Made by a program: the position numbers and the translations under genes
Assembly: GCA_030272155.1 (NCBI GenBank)
Contig: CP126204.1
Span: 496,001 to 560,000, forward strand
Direction of reading: 5' to 3'
Length of the DNA: 64,000 nucleotides
From: Tetradesmus obliquus
Lineage: Eukaryota > Chlorophyta > Chlorophyceae > Sphaeropleales > Scenedesmaceae
The notes under the pieces: model-generated
Databases searched by the model: none
What the model was told of the DNA's origin: nothing
The model's input: only the letters and a program-made list of their open reading frames with translations
Shown here: positions 34,937-49,544 of the stretch, one piece after another
How positions within the stretch are numbered: the stretch's first letter is position 1
Layout: every line of letters begins with the position of its first letter

Positions 34937-37859
34937 ATGGCTCGCAAGCTTCTGGCCGCAGCGGCCCTTGTGCTGCTGTGTGCTGCCTCAGCACAGGCTG
35001 CCAGGTGGAGCCTCGAGACAGATGAGCAGGGTCGCCAGCTGCTGCAGGCTGCCAAGTCCCCCAACTGTACCAGGATCGACGCCCACTGCTCCCAGTGCCG
35101 CAACCAGAGGATCCCAGGCACCCGCCGCAGTGAGCTGGTGTGCTCCAGCTGCGAGAGTGGTTACAGGCTGCGCCGCGATGGCGTCTCAAAGACATGCGGT
35201 GAGTTGCTGGCCACAGCTGCAGCTGGGATGCACAAATACATGCACCAGTTAGTATAGCAATGCGGTTCTGCCACAGCAACGCCAGCAAGCAGCGTGCCCT
35301 CAGCAGGCAGCAAGTGTGACAGCTTGAGTCCCCCCTGCAGATGCATGTTGCGCACAACAGCAACACTTGATGCGGGCGTATGATCCTCCACTGCAACCCG
35401 TCCCTCACACACTGCTGCCGTGCACTGCTGTGCCTTGCAGACTGTGCTCCTGGCCTGGCCATGGACGCCAACAAGAACTGCCAGCCATGCACCCTGGGCA
35501 AGTACTGCCTGGGTGGTGACGCCACTGTAAACCCCACCAACGCAGAGGGTGGCTGCCCTGATGGCCTGGCCACCACCTTTGCCGGTGCCAAGAGCCAGGC
35601 TCAGTGCTTCACCAAGGCTGGTTACGGCCGCACATCCAGCAAGGGCAGCGACGGCAAGGTGTCCCTGGCCGGTGTGCTGTGCGACGTTGCCACCTACAAC
35701 GTGGGCTCCAACACTGCCGGCTGCCAGAAGTGCGGTGCAGGCCTGACCACTGCCACCAACGGCTCAACCTCCGCCTCTGCATGCCGTGAGTGCCTGCGGT
35801 GCCTGTGCGTGTGCTGTTGCTTTGCCCAGTGCTGCACTTCAGTTGTGAGGGACAGCAGCATTGCTGAAGAGGGAGGCAGCGGCAGCAGCAGCAGCAGCAG
35901 CAGCCGCCATGTGCACTGTGGCCCTTGCTGAGGGATGCTGCTGTGTTTGAGCTGATCTCAACCTGTCTTGCTCAAAAGCTCACCTGCTGCTGTTGCTGCA
36001 CCTGCTGCATGTTGCCGCTGCAGTGGCTCCTGCTGGCTCCTACCTGGACAAGGGCATCGGCAAGCTGTGCCAGAAGGGCACATACTCCACCAACCTGAAC
36101 GCCAACGCCAACTGCGTCCCCTGCCCTGATGGCATCACCACCGCCGCTGAGGGCAGCACCACCGCTGCTGCATGCTCCCTGGCGCTCAAGGGCTACTACA
36201 TTGACTCCACCAACTCCACAGTTGCCATCAAGTGCCCCCTGGACACCTACCAGGACCAGGAGGCAAATGTGACGTCCTGCACTGCCTGCCCCAACGGCTG
36301 GAAGACCAAGGAGACTGGTGCCACTGGTGTTGCCGTGTGCCTGGCCCCACCCGGCTTTGAGCTGGTTGACGGTGCCACCAACATCACTGCTTGCGCTGCT
36401 GGCTCCTACAAGGCTGACTGGAACAGGAACCCATGTGTGGCGGTGAGTTGCCTGGTTGTGGCGCTTGCAGCAGTGCACTCATGATGCCCCAGTGTGGTGC
36501 TGCCATGTGCTGCAGGCAGCAGCCATGTTACAGCAGCAGCACTCGACCTCAGCTGGTAGCTCATGCATGTTGTGATGTCTTCCTGTTGTATCAATTTGCC
36601 AACGCCACATTGCTGACCCCCCTTTGCTGCCACCTGCTGCTGTCTGCTCCTGTTTGCAGTGCGGTACTGGCCTCATCACCAAGGAGGCTGGCTCCGTGTC
36701 CAAGGATGCCTGCCTGGTGCCTGCCGGCTACGGCCTGACCTCCCTGTCCCCTATGGTGGCTGCGCCTTGTGAGAAGAACACCTACGGCGACAGCGTGGAC
36801 CGTGCTGCTGTGGCCAACGCCCGTTGCACTGCTTGCCCTGCTGATATGTTCACCATGGACACCCTGGAGACCAGGACCCGCAACAGCAGCGAGTTCTACA
36901 CCGCTGAGTCTGCCTGCCTGGTGAAGCCTGGATGGGGCACAACCTCCACCACCCCCCAGGAGTGCCCAGTTGGCACCTTCAACGAGGGCAAGAACCGCTC
37001 ACCCTGCCACCACTGCGGCACTGGCTGGACCACTGTCGCTGCCGGCAAGACCGCTGAGAGCCAGTGCGTTGTCCAGGCTGGCTGGAAGTTGGCTGCTGAT
37101 AACATCCCCGCTCCCTGCGACAAGGGCAGCTACTCCACTGGTGGAACCGAGGTTGCACCCAACGCCACCTGCACGCCCTGCGCTACTGGCTACTCAACCC
37201 AGGAGGACGAGTCTGTCAGCAATGATGAGTGTGCCGTCTGCGCACCTGGCTACGGTGGTGCTCTCTGCGCACAGTGCGACTATGGCACCTTTGCTTCTGG
37301 TGGCGCCAAGGTTGGCGATGCCTGCGCAGCTTGCGCCAGTGGCTCCACCTCCAAGAAGGGTGCCACCCAGTCCCAGCAGTGCTACTCCACCCTGATTGAT
37401 GCCCGCAATGACGTGTTCAACCTGGCTGACGAGGGTGCCTGGGCCGACAACGCCGCCACCACCGGCATCGCTTGCGGTGCTGCCTGCGATGCCCTGGACA
37501 CATGCGTGATGTACAAGTTTGTGGTGAACGAGGCTGGTCAGGGCACTGGCAAGTGCAGCCTGCTGTCTGAGGCAAGCAGCCCCAGCCACACTGTTGGCTT
37601 CAAGATCGGCAATGGTGATGACTACTCTGTGTGGGGCCTGACCCAGTCTGTGGGTGCTGCGCTTACCAGCCAGCCTTCCAGTGTTGCTGACGAGGCTGCC
37701 TGCAAGGATGCATGCACTGCTGCATCTGAGTGTGAGGTGTATGTGTGGAATGCTAGCGGCACCCCCAAGTGCACCCTGACCAAGTCAGAGCTGGAGGAGG
37801 CATCCATCAGCATGTTCCAGGTTGTGGGTGCCAAGCTATACTCCGACCTGCACCCTTGA
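34937..37859 (+). CDS. Secreted Cys-rich/PAN-like protein, copy 2
   Basis: Exons 34937-35198, 35441-35785, 36024-36442 and 36660-37859. The 741-residue product is identical to copy 1 by translation, including N226, T242, T265, D531 and T678, which separate copies 1-2 from the others. Its introns are the same length as in copy 1. The spacer that follows carries the longest CTG tract of the array. Unlike copy 1, its promoter matches copies 3-5 closely. Confidence 0.88.
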
Positions 37860-38686
37860 ACGGTGTAGCTTGGGTTACGTGGTGTAGATGCTGTATGGTG
37901 TAGCTGCACATATCTTGATGATGAGCAGGCTGCTGTGTTGTGTTTGCTGGGGTGTGCTGGGCCCTTTGCTGCAGCCCCTGTCAGGCAAACTGCCACCACT
38001 AATTGGTGTGATGCCTGTGGCTTTGCTGTTGCTGCTCAGCACGGTCTGCACTCTGTACATTTATTGTAGGTGTTGGTTGCAGCTGCTGAATTGATGTAGA
38101 TAGATGGTTCAGTCTCTGATTCACCCTGCGGTGCCTTCCTGCACTGGTGGTGTTCATTTCTTGTCATTCATTCTGGTTGCATACTGGCTTATCATGAAGA
38201 AACCCACTTTGTTTCTCTTTCCTTGTGTCTTAAGCATAGCAGAAGCTCATGGTGTTCATGTGTCCACATGATTGTGTTGTCGCTGCACATCGACCTGTGC
38301 TCCTTTCTCTGCTTCTCTGTTGTGTCACTGGCGCAGCACCAGTGACACTCGCTTCCAAAGCTTGCACGCCACATATTGTGCGGCTGTGCATGCAGTTGTA
38401 TGCATGCCCAGGAGTCTCTATCACATGGCCTGCACTGCCCTGCTGAGAATGCAGCGGCGGCCATGGTCAACAGCCGCTGCCAGCCTGGCCACGTGCTGTG
38501 CCAACCACAGTGGTGGTGGCACCACTGGTGATGTGCTGATGAGGCGCGGTGTCGTCAACACCAACGATTCACTGTGTAACTGCTCTCCGTGTGCTCAAAC
38601 ACTCTGCTTGTATGTTTGTATGTGGAAGAGTCGACGCTCTGGTTAACTCACAATAGCCTGCAGCAGTGTCGATGAGCAGCACTGAC

Positions 38687-38689
<3 letters not shown>

Positions 38690-38760
<71 letters not shown>

Positions 38761-38762
38761 AG
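38690..38762. repeat. Expanded CTG microsatellite in spacer 2
   Basis: 24 CTG units against 9-11 in the other three spacers; a recent expansion, or contractions elsewhere. Confidence 0.95.
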
Positions 38763-39834
38763 TGAGTACCGAGTACTGCACAACAAAGCTGACACAAACA
38801 CCATATATTTCACATAGCAACGGTGCCCAGGCACACCATCACTGCATATACGAAAACGACAATCTCACTGTTACCACCAGTATAACCGCCAACGGATACA
38901 GCCATCCATGCGCACAGGCAGCAATATGGCAACACAGGTGACAGCACAGCACTGTGACAGCTCCATGCCGGCAGGTGGGCACAGGCAGTAGCCCCGGCAT
39001 ACAGCTCAGCACAGCAGCCAAATCAGAGTGTTCTTGCTCACTGCCCTGCAGTGGCATGATTGTGCAGAGCCGACAATCAACAATCAGTCTGCTGCAACGG
39101 AAATGCAACGATGATGTGGACTCCGAGTCCTGGCAGCTGTACCCCTGGTGCTTGGCAATTTCGGCTCAACAATGCAGCAAGCATGCGCCAGAGCAGCAAG
39201 TTGTGGTGCTTAGATGTGCCAGAGATCAGCGCTGCTTCTGCTGTGGTTATATGAAGCAGCAGCACTGTTTAGTTGAAGCTTCTGCTGCAGCTGCAGCATC
39301 GCCTGTTGCTTGTACTCCACGCCTGGGCAGCACTTTGCAGAACTACAAACGTTTTGACACGATGTTTCCCTTCGAAGCTGAGCAGGCCGCCCCCAAAGGT
39401 GGGCTGTGGCTCATCCCTGCTGTGCCGACTTGCACGAGTCAGCTGGTTGCTGCTGGCAGTGCAGCAGCTGTCAAGTTCACAGGATCGGCATCGGGAAGAC
39501 TGCAGTTCACGGACGTGACGTGACAGGACGTGATGCGAGCAGCAAAGGACGTGATGCGAAGTTCCGCCGCACTTCACACCCCTCACTCCTTTGGCCAGTC
39601 GTGTCACACTTGCACCTGACTGCAGTCATCGCACACACGCCTACTTAAGGCTGTTTTGTTGGCACCCTCAAGCAGCCATATAGCTCCTCATCAGCTATCC
39701 TGCTTGTGATTGATAAGCTTTCCTGCGACCACCTAGCACGCATAACAGAAGCATCGGAACGTCAATTGACTGCCACCACAGCAAGAGCAACGCTTGACAA
39801 AACGACAAGTTTCTTGTTGCGAACAAACGCACTC

Positions 39835-40772
39835 ATGGCTCGCAAGCTTCTGGCCGCAGCGGCCCTTGTGCTGCTGTGTGCTGCCTCAGCACAGGCTGCC
39901 AGGTGGAGCCTCGAGACAGATGAGCAGGGTCGCCAGCTGCTGCAGGCTGCCAAGTCCCCCAACTGTACCAGGATCGACGCCCACTGCTCCCAGTGCCGCA
40001 ACCAGAGGATCCCAGGCACCCGCCGCAGTGAGCTGGTGTGCTCCAGCTGCGAGAGTGGTTACAGGCTGCGCCGCGATGGCGTCTCAAAGACATGCGGTGA
40101 GTTGCTGGCCACAGCTGCAGCTGGGATGCACAAATACATGCACCAGTTAGTATAGCAATGCGGTTCTGCCACAGCAACGCCAGCAAGCAGCGTGCCCTCA
40201 GCAGGCAGCAAGTGTGACAGCTTGAGTCCCCCCTGCAGATGCATGTTGCGCACAACAGCAACACTTGATGCGGGCGTATGATCCTCCACTGCAACCCGTC
40301 CCTCACACACTGCTGCCGTGCACTGCTGTGCCTTGCAGACTGTGCTCCTGGCCTGGCCATGGACGCCAACAAGAACTGCCAGCCATGCACCCTGGGCAAG
40401 TACTGCCTGGGTGGTGACGCCACTGTAAACCCCACCAACGCAGAGGGTGGCTGCCCTGATGGCCTGGCCACCACCTTTGCCGGTGCCAAGAGCCAGGCTC
40501 AGTGCTTCACCAAGGCTGGTTACGGCCGCACATCCAGCAAGGGCAGCGACGGCAAGGTGTCCCTGGCCGGTGTGCTGTGCGACGTTGCCACCTACAACGT
40601 GGGCTCCAACACTGCCGGCTGCCAGAAGTGCGGTGCAGGCCTGACCACTGCCACCAACGGCTCAACCTCCGCCTCTGCATGCCGTGAGTGCCTGCGGTGC
40701 CTGTGTGTGTGCTGTTGCTTTGCCCAGTGCTGCACTTCAGTTGTGAGGGACAGCAGCATTGCTGAAGAGGGA

Positions 40773-40809
<37 letters not shown>

Positions 40810-42760
40810 ATGTGCACTGTGGCCCTTGCTGACGGATGCTGCTGTGTTTGAGCTGATCTCAACCTGTCTTGCTCAAAAGCTCACCTGCTGCTGTTGCTGC
40901 ACCTGCTGCATGTTGCCGCTGCAGTGGCCCCTGCTGGCTCCTACCTGGACAAGGGCATCGGCAAGCTGTGCCAGAAGGGCACATACTCCACCGACCTGAA
41001 CGCCAACGCCAACTGCGTCCCCTGCCCTGATGGCATCACCAGCGCCGCTGAGGGCAGCACCACCGCTGCTGCATGCTCCCTGGCGCTCAAGGGCTACTAC
41101 ATTGACTCCGCCAACTCCACAGTTGCCATCAAGTGCCCCCTGGACACCTACCAGGACCAGGAGGCAAATGTGACGTCCTGCACTGCCTGCCCCAACGGCT
41201 GGAAGACCAAGGAGACTGGTGCCACTGGTGTTGCCGTGTGCCTGGCCCCACCCGGCTTTGAGCTGGTTGACGGTGCCACCAACATCACTGCTTGCGCTGC
41301 TGGCTCCTACAAGGCTGACTGGAACAGGAACCCATGTGTGGCGGTGAGTTGCCTGGTTGTGGCGCTTGCAGCAGTGCACTCATGATGCCCCAGTGTGGTG
41401 CTGCCATGTGCTGCAGGCAGCAGCCATGTTACAGCAGCAGCGCTCGACCTCAGCTGGTAGCTCATGCATGTTGTGATGTCTTCCTGTTGTATCGATTTGC
41501 CAACGCCACATTGCTGACCCCCCTTTGCTGCCACCTGCTGCTGTCTGCTCCTGTTTGCAGTGCGGTACTGGCCTCATCACCAAGGAGGCTGGCTCCGTGT
41601 CCAAGGATGCCTGCCTGGTGCCTGCCGGCTACGGCCTGACCTCCCTGTCCCCTATGGTGGCTGCGCCTTGTGAGAAGAACACCTACGGCGACAGCGTGGA
41701 CCGTGCTGCTGTGGCCAACGCCCGTTGCACTGCTTGCCCTGCTGATATGTTCACCATGGACACCCTGGAGACCAGGACCCGCAACAGCAGCGAGTTCTAC
41801 ACCGCTGAGTCTGCCTGCCTGGTGAAGCCTGGATGGGGCACAACCTCCACCACCCCCCAGGAGTGCCCAGTTGGCACCTTCAACGAGGGCAAGAACCGCT
41901 CACCCTGCCACCACTGCGGCACTGGCTGGACCACTGTCGCTGCCGGCAAGACCGCTGAGAGCCAGTGCGTTGTCCAGGCTGGCTGGAAGTTGGCTGCTGA
42001 TAACATCCCCGCTCCCTGCGACAAGGGCAGCTACTCCACTGGTGGAACCGAGGTTGCACCCAACGCCACCTGCACGCCCTGCGCTACTGGCTACTCAACC
42101 CAGGAGGACGAGTCTGTCAGCAATGAAGAGTGTGCCGTCTGCGCACCTGGCTACGGTGGTGCTCTCTGCGCACAGTGCGACTATGGCACCTTTGCTTCTG
42201 GTGGCGCCAAGGTTGGCGATGCCTGCGCAGCTTGCGCCAGTGGCTCCACCTCCAAGAAGGGTGCCACCCAGTCCCAGCAGTGCTACTCCACCCTGATTGA
42301 TGCCCGCAATGACGTGTTCAACCTGGCTGACGAGGGTGCCTGGGCCGACAACGCCGCCACCACCGGCATCGCTTGCGGTGCTGCCTGCGATGCCCTGGAC
42401 ACATGCGTGATGTACAAGTTTGTGGTGAACGAGGCTGGTCAGGGCACTGGCAAGTGCAGCCTGCTGTCTGAGGCAAGCAGCCCCAGCCACACTGTTGGCT
42501 TCAAGATCGGCAATGGTGATGACTACTCTGTGTGGGGCCTGACCCAGTCTGTGGGTGCTGCGCTTGCCAGCCAGCCTTCCAGTGTTGCTGACGAGGCTGC
42601 CTGCAAGGATGCATGCACTGCTGCTTCTGAGTGTGAGGTGTATGTGTGGAATGCTAGCGGCACCCCCAAGTGCACCCTGACCAAGTCAGAGCTGGAGGAG
42701 GCATCCATCAGCATGTTCCAGGTTGTGGGTGCCAAGCTATACTCCGACCTGCACCCTTGA
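39835..42760 (+). CDS. Secreted Cys-rich/PAN-like protein, copy 3
   Basis: Exons 39835-40096, 40339-40683, 40925-41343 and 41561-42760. Intact, 741 residues. Differs from copies 1-2 at N226D, T242S, T265A, D531E and T678A. The product is identical to copy 5. Intron 2 is 3 bases longer than in copy 1 through an AGC-tract change. Confidence 0.88.
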
Positions 42761-44683
42761 ACGGTGTAGCTTGGGTTGCGTGGTGTAGATGCTGTATGGT
42801 GTAGCTGCACATATCTTGATGATGAGCAGGCTGCTGTGTTGTGTTTGCTGGGGTGTGCTGGGCCCTTTGCTGCAGCCCCTGTCAGGCAAACTGCCACCAC
42901 TGATTGGCGTGATGCCTGTGGCTTTGCTGTTGCTGCTCAGCACGGTCTGCACTCTGTACATTTATTGTAGGTGTTGGTTGCAGCTGCTGAATTGATGTAG
43001 ATAGATGGTTCAGTTTCTCATTCACCCTGCGGTGCCCTCCTGCACTGGTGGTGTTCATTTCTTGTCATTCATTCTGGTTGCATACTGGCTTATCATGAAG
43101 AAACCCACTTTGTTTCTCTTTCCTTGTGTCTTAAGCATAGCAGAAGCTCATGGTGTTCATGTGTCCACATGATTGTGTTGTCGCTGCACATCGACCTGTG
43201 CTCCTTTCTCTGCTTCTCTGTTGTGTCACTGGCGCAGCACCAGTGACACTCGCTTCCAAAGCTTGCACGCCACATATTGTGCGGCTGTATGCATGCCCAG
43301 GAGTCTCTATCACATGGCCTGCACTGCCCTGCTGAGAATGCAGCGGCGGCCATGGTCAACAGCCGCTGCCAGCCTGGCCACGTGCTGTGCCAACCACAGT
43401 GGTGGTGGCACCACTGGTGATGTGCTGATGAGGCGCGGTGTCGTCAACACCAACGATTCACTGTGTAACTGCTCTCCGTGTGCTCAAACACTCTGCTTTA
43501 TGTTTGTATGTGGAAGAGTCGACGCTCTGGTTAACTCACAATAGCCTGCAGCAGTGTCGATGAGCAGCACTGACCCTGCTGCTGCTGCTGCTGCTGCTGC
43601 TGCAGTGAGTACCGAGTACTGCACAACAAAGCTGACACAAACACCATATATTTCACATAGCAACGGTGCCCAGGCACACCATCACTGCATATACGAAAAC
43701 GACAATCTCACTGTTACCACCAGTATAACCGCCAACGGATACAGCCATCCATGCGCACAGGCAGCAATATGGCAACACAGGTGACAGCACAGCACTGTGA
43801 CAGCTCCATGCCGGCAGGTGGGCACAGGCAGTAGCCCCGGCATACAGCTCAGCACAGCAGCCAAATCAGAGTGTTCTTGCTCATTGCCCTGCAGTGGCAT
43901 GATTGTGCAGAGCCGACAATAAACAATCAGTCTGCTGCAACGGAAATGCAACGATGATGTGGACTCCGAGTCCTGGCAGCTGTACCCCTGGTGCTTGGCA
44001 ATTTCGGCTCAACAATGCAGCAAGCATGCGCCAGAGCAGCAAGTTGTGGTGCTTAGATGTGCCAGAGATCAGCGCTGCTTCTGCTGTGGTTATATGAAGC
44101 AGCAGCACTGTTTAGTTGAAGCTTCTGCTGCAGCTGCAGCATCGCCTGTTGCTTGTACTCCACGCCTGGGCAGCACTTTGCAGAACTACAAACGTTTTGA
44201 CACGATGTTTCCCTTCGAAGCTGAGCAGGCCGCCCCCAAACGTGGGCTGTGGCTCATCCCTGCTGTGCCGACTTGCACGAGTCAGCTGGTTGCTGCTGGC
44301 AGTGCAGCAGCTGTCAAGTTCACAGGAAAGGCATCGGGAAGACTGCAGTTCACGGACGTGACGTGACAGGACGTGATGCGAGCAGCAAAGGACGTGATGC
44401 GAAGTTCCGCCGCACTTCACACCCCTCACTCCTTTGGCCAGTCGTGTCACACTTGCACCTGACTGCAGTCATCGCACACACGCCTACTTAAGGCTGTTTT
44501 GTTGGCACCCTCAAGCAGCCATATAGCTCCTCATCAGCTATCCTGCTTGTGATTGATAAGCTTTCCTGCGACCACGTCAACCTAGCACGCATAACAGAAG
44601 CATCGGAACGTCAATTGACTGCCACCACAGCAAGAGCAACGCTTGACAAAACGACAAGTTTCTTGTTGCGAACAAACGCACTC

Positions 44684-45621
44684 ATGGCTCGCAAGCTTCT
44701 GGCCGCAGCGGCCCTTGTGCTGCTGTGTGCTGCCTCAGCACAGGCTGCCAGGTGGAGCCTCGAGACAGATGAGCAGGGTCGCCAGCTGCTGCAGGCTGCC
44801 AAGTCCCCCAACTGTACCAGGATCGACGCCCACTGCTCCCAGTGCCGCAACCAGAGGATCCCAGGCACCCGCCGCAGTGAGCTGGTGTGCTCCAGCTGCG
44901 AGAGTGGTTACAGGCTGCGCCGCGATGGCGTCTCAAAGACATGCGGTGAGTTGCTGGCCACAGCTGCAGCTGGGATGCACAAATACATGCACCAGTTAGT
45001 ATAGCAATGCTGTTCTGCCACAGCAACGCCAGCAAGCAGCGTGCCCTCAGCAGGCAGCAAGTGTGACAGCTTGAGTCCCCCCTGCAGATGCATGTTGCGC
45101 ACAACAGCAACACTTGATGCGGGCGTATGATCCTCCACTGCAACCCGTCCCTCACACACTGCTGCCGTGCACTGCTGTGCCTTGCAGACTGTGCTCCTGG
45201 CCTGGCCATGGACGCCAACAAGAACTGCCAGCCATGCACCCTGGGCAAGTACTGCCTGGGTGGTGACGCCACTGTAAACCCCACCAACGCAGAGGGTGGC
45301 TGCCCTGATGGCCTGGCCACCACCTTTGCCGGTGCCAAGAGCCAGGCTCAGTGCTTCACCAAGGCTGGTTACGGCCGCACATCCAGCAAGGGCAGCGACG
45401 GCAAGGTGTCCCTGGCCGGTGTGCTGTGCGACGTTGCCACCTACAACGTGGGCTCCAACACTGCCGGCTGCCAGAAGTGCGGTGCAGGCCTGACCACTGC
45501 CACCAACGGCTCAACCTCCGCCTCTGCATGCCGTGAGTGCCTGCGGTGCCTGTGTGTGTGCTGTTGCTTTGCCCAGTGCTGCACTTCAGTTGTGAGGGAC
45601 AGCAGCATTGCTGAAGAGGGA

Positions 45622-45664
<43 letters not shown>

Positions 45665-47615
45665 ATGTGCACTGTGGCCCTTGCTGACGCATGCTGCTGT
45701 GTTTGAGCTGATCTCAACCTGTCTTGCTCAAAAGCTCACCTGCTGCTGTTGCTGCACCTGCTGCATGTTGCCGCTGCAGTGGCCCCTGCTGGCTCCTACC
45801 TGGACAAGGGCATCGGCAAGCTGTGCCAGAAGGGCACATACTCCACCGACCTGAACGCCAACGCCAACTGCGTCCCCTGCCCTGATGGCATCACCAGCGC
45901 CGCTGAGGGCAGCACCACCGCTGCTGCATGCTCCCTGGCGCTCAAGGGCTACTACATTGACTCCGCCAACTCCACAGTTGCCATCAAGTGCCCCCTGGAC
46001 ACCTACCAGGACCAGGAGGCAAATGTGACGTCCTGCACTGCCTGCCCCAACGGCTGGAAGACCAAGGAGACTGGTGCCACTGGTGTTGCCGTGTGCCTGG
46101 CCCCACCCGGCTTTGAGCTGGTTGACGGTGCCACCAACATCACTGCTTGCGCTGCTGGCTCCTACAAGGCTGACTGGAACAGGAACCCATGTGTGGCGGT
46201 GAGTTGCCTGGTTGTGGCGCTTGCAGCAGTGCACTCATGATGCCCCAGTGTGGTGCTGCCATGTGCTGCAGGCAGCAGCCATGTTACAGCAGCAGCGCTC
46301 GACCTCAGCTGGTAGCTCATGCGTGCTGTGATGTCTTCCTGTTGTATCAATTTGCCAACGCCACATTGCTGACCCCCCTTTGCTGCCACCTGCTGCTGTC
46401 TGCTCCTGTTTGCAGTGCGGTACTGGCCTCATCACCAAGGAGGCTGGCTCCGTGTCCAAGGATGCCTGCCTGGTGCCTGCCGGCTACGGCCTGACCTCCC
46501 TGTCCCCTATGGTGGCTGCGCCTTGTGAGAAGAACACCTACGGCGACAGCGTGGACCGTGCTGCTGTGGCCAACGCCCGTTGCACTGCTTGCCCTGCTGA
46601 TATGTTCACCATGGACACCCTGGAGACCAGGACCCGCAACAGCAGCGAGTTCTACACCGCTGAGTCTGCCTGCCTGGTGAAGCCTGGATGGGGCACAACC
46701 TCCACCACCCCCCAGGAGTGCCCAGTTGGCACCTTCAACGAGGGCAAGAACCGCTCACCCTGCCACCACTGCGGCACTGGCTGGACCACTGTCGCTGCCG
46801 GCAAGACCGCTGAGAGCCAGTGCGTTGTCCAGGCTGGCTGGAAGTTGGCTGCTGATAACATCCCCGCTCCCTGCGACAAGGGCAGCTACTCCACTGGTGG
46901 AACCGAGGTTGCACCCAACGCCACCTGCACGCCCTGCGCTACTGGCTACTCAACCCAGGAGGACGAGTCTGTCAGCAATGATGAGTGTGCCGTCTGCGCA
47001 CCTGGCTACGGTGGTGCTCTCTGCGCACAGTGCGACTATGGCACCTTTGCTTCTGGTGGCGCCAAGGTTGGCGATGCCTGCGCAGCTTGCGCCAGTGGCT
47101 CCACCTCCAAGAAGGGTGCCACCCAGTCCCAGCAGTGCTACTCCACCCTGATTGATGCCCGCAATGACGTGTTCAACCTGGCTGACGAGGGTGCCTGGGC
47201 CGACAACGCCGCCACCACCGGCATCGCTTGCGGTGCTGCCTGCGATGCCCTGGACACATGCGTGATGTACAAGTTTGTGGTGAACGAGGCTGGTCAGGGC
47301 ACTGGCAAGTGCAGCCTGCTGTCTGAGGCAAGCAGCCCCAGCCACACTGTTGGCTTCAAGATCGGCAATGGTGATGACTACTCTGTGTGGGGCCTGACCC
47401 AGTCTGTGGGTGCTGCGCTTGCCAGCCAGCCTTCCAGTGTTGCTGACGAGGCTGCCTGCAAGGATGCATGCACTGCTGCATCTGAGTGTGAGGTGTATGT
47501 GTGGAATGCTAGCGGCACCCCCAAGTGCACCCTGACCAAGTCAGAGCTGGAGGAGGCATCCATCAGCATGTTCCAGGTTGTGGGTGCCAAGCTATACTCC
47601 GACCTGCACCCTTGA
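44684..47615 (+). CDS. Secreted Cys-rich/PAN-like protein, copy 4
   Basis: Exons 44684-44945, 45188-45532, 45780-46198 and 46416-47615. Intact, 741 residues. Shares D226, S242, A265 and A678 with copies 3 and 5 but keeps D531 like copies 1-2. Intron 2 is 9 bases longer than in copy 1 (longest AGC tract). The promoter has a GTCAA insertion near 44576 shared only with copy 5. Confidence 0.88.
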
Positions 47616-48429
47616 ACGGTGTAGCTTGGGTTGCGTGGTGTAGATGCTGTATGGTGTAGCTGCACATATCTTGATGATGAGCAGGCTGCTGTGTTGTGTT
47701 TGCTGGGGTGTGCTGGGCCCTTTGCTGCAGCCCCTGTCAGGCAAACTGCCACCACTGATTGGCGTGACGCCTGTGGCTTTGCTGTTGCTGCTCAGCACGG
47801 TCTGCACTCTGTACATTCTTTGTAGGTGTTGGTTGCAGCTGCTGAATTGCTGTAGATAGATGGTTCAGTCTCTCATTCACCCTGCGGTGCCCTCCTGCAC
47901 TGGTGGTGTTCATTTCTTGTCATTCATTCTGGTTGCATACTGGCTTATCATGAAGAAACCCACTTTGTTTCTCTTTCCTTGTGTCTTAAGCATAGCAGAA
48001 GCTCATGGTGTTCATGTGTCCACATGATTGTGTTGTCGCTGCACATCGACCTGTGCTCCTTTCTCTGCTTCTCTGTTGTGTCACTGGCGCAGCACCAGTG
48101 ACACTCGCTTCCAAAGCTTGCACGCCACATATTGTGCGGCTGTATGCATGCCCAGGAGTCTCTATCACATGGCCTGCACTGCCCTGCTGAGAATGCAGCG
48201 GCGGCCATGGTCAACAGCCGCTGCCAGCCTGGCCACGTGCTGTGCCAACCACAGTGGTGGTGGCACCACTGGTGATGTGCTGATGAGGCGCGGTGTCGTC
48301 AACACCAACGATTCACTGTGTAACTGCTCTCCGTGTGCTCAAACACTCTGCTTTATGTTTGTATGTGGAAGAGTCGACGCTCTGGTTAACTCACAATAGC
48401 CTGCAGCAGTGTCGATGAGCAGCACTGAC

Positions 48430-48464
<35 letters not shown>

Positions 48465-49544
48465 AGTGAGTACCGAGTACTGCACAACAAAGCTGACACA
48501 AACACCATATATTTCACATAGCAACGGTGCCCAGGCACACCATCACTGCATATACGAAAACGACAATCTCACTGTTACCACCAGTATAACCGCCAACGGA
48601 TACAGCCATCCATGCGCACAGGCAGCAATATGGCAACACAGGTGACAGCACAGCACTGTGACAGCTCCATGCCGGCAGGTGGGCACAGGCAGTAGCCCCG
48701 GCATACAGCTCAGCACAGCAGCCAAATCAGAGTGTTCTTGCTCACTGCCCTGCAGTGGCATGATTGTGCAGAGCCGACAATCAACAATCAGTCTGCTGCA
48801 ACGGAAATGCAACGATGATGTGGACTCCGAGTCCTGGCAGCTGTACCCCTGGTGCTTGGCAATTTCGGCTCAACAATGCAGCAAGCATGCGCCAGAGCAG
48901 CAAGTTGTGGTGCTTAGATGTGCCAGAGATCAGCGCTGCTTCTGCTGTGGTTATATGAAGCAGCAGCACTGTTTAGTTGAAGCTTCTGCTGCAGCTGCAG
49001 CATCGCCTGTTGCTTGTACTCCACGCCTGGGCAGCACTTTGCAGAGCTACAAACGTTTTGACACGATGTTTCCCTTCGAAGCTGAGCAGGCCGCCCCCAA
49101 ACGTGGGCTGTGGCTCATCCCTGCTGTGCCGACTTGCACGAGTCAGCTGGTTGCTGCTGGCAGTGCAGCAGCTGTCAAGTTCACAGGAAAGGCATCGGGA
49201 AGACTGCAGTTCACGGACGTGACGTGACAGGACGTGATGCGAGCAGCAAAGGACGTGATGCGAAGTTCCGCTGCACTTCACACCCCTCACTCCTTTGGCC
49301 AGTCGTGTCACACTTGCACCTGACTGCAGTCATCGCACACACGCCTACTTAAGGCTGTTTTGTTGGCACCCTCAAGCAGCCATATAGCTCCTCATCAGCT
49401 ATCCTGCTTGTGATTGATAAGCTTTCCTGCGACCACGTCAACCTAGCACGCATAACAGAAGCATCGGAACGTCAATTGACTGCCACCACAGCAAGAGCAA
49501 CGCTTGACAAAACGACAAGTTTCTTGTTGCGAACAAACGCACTC

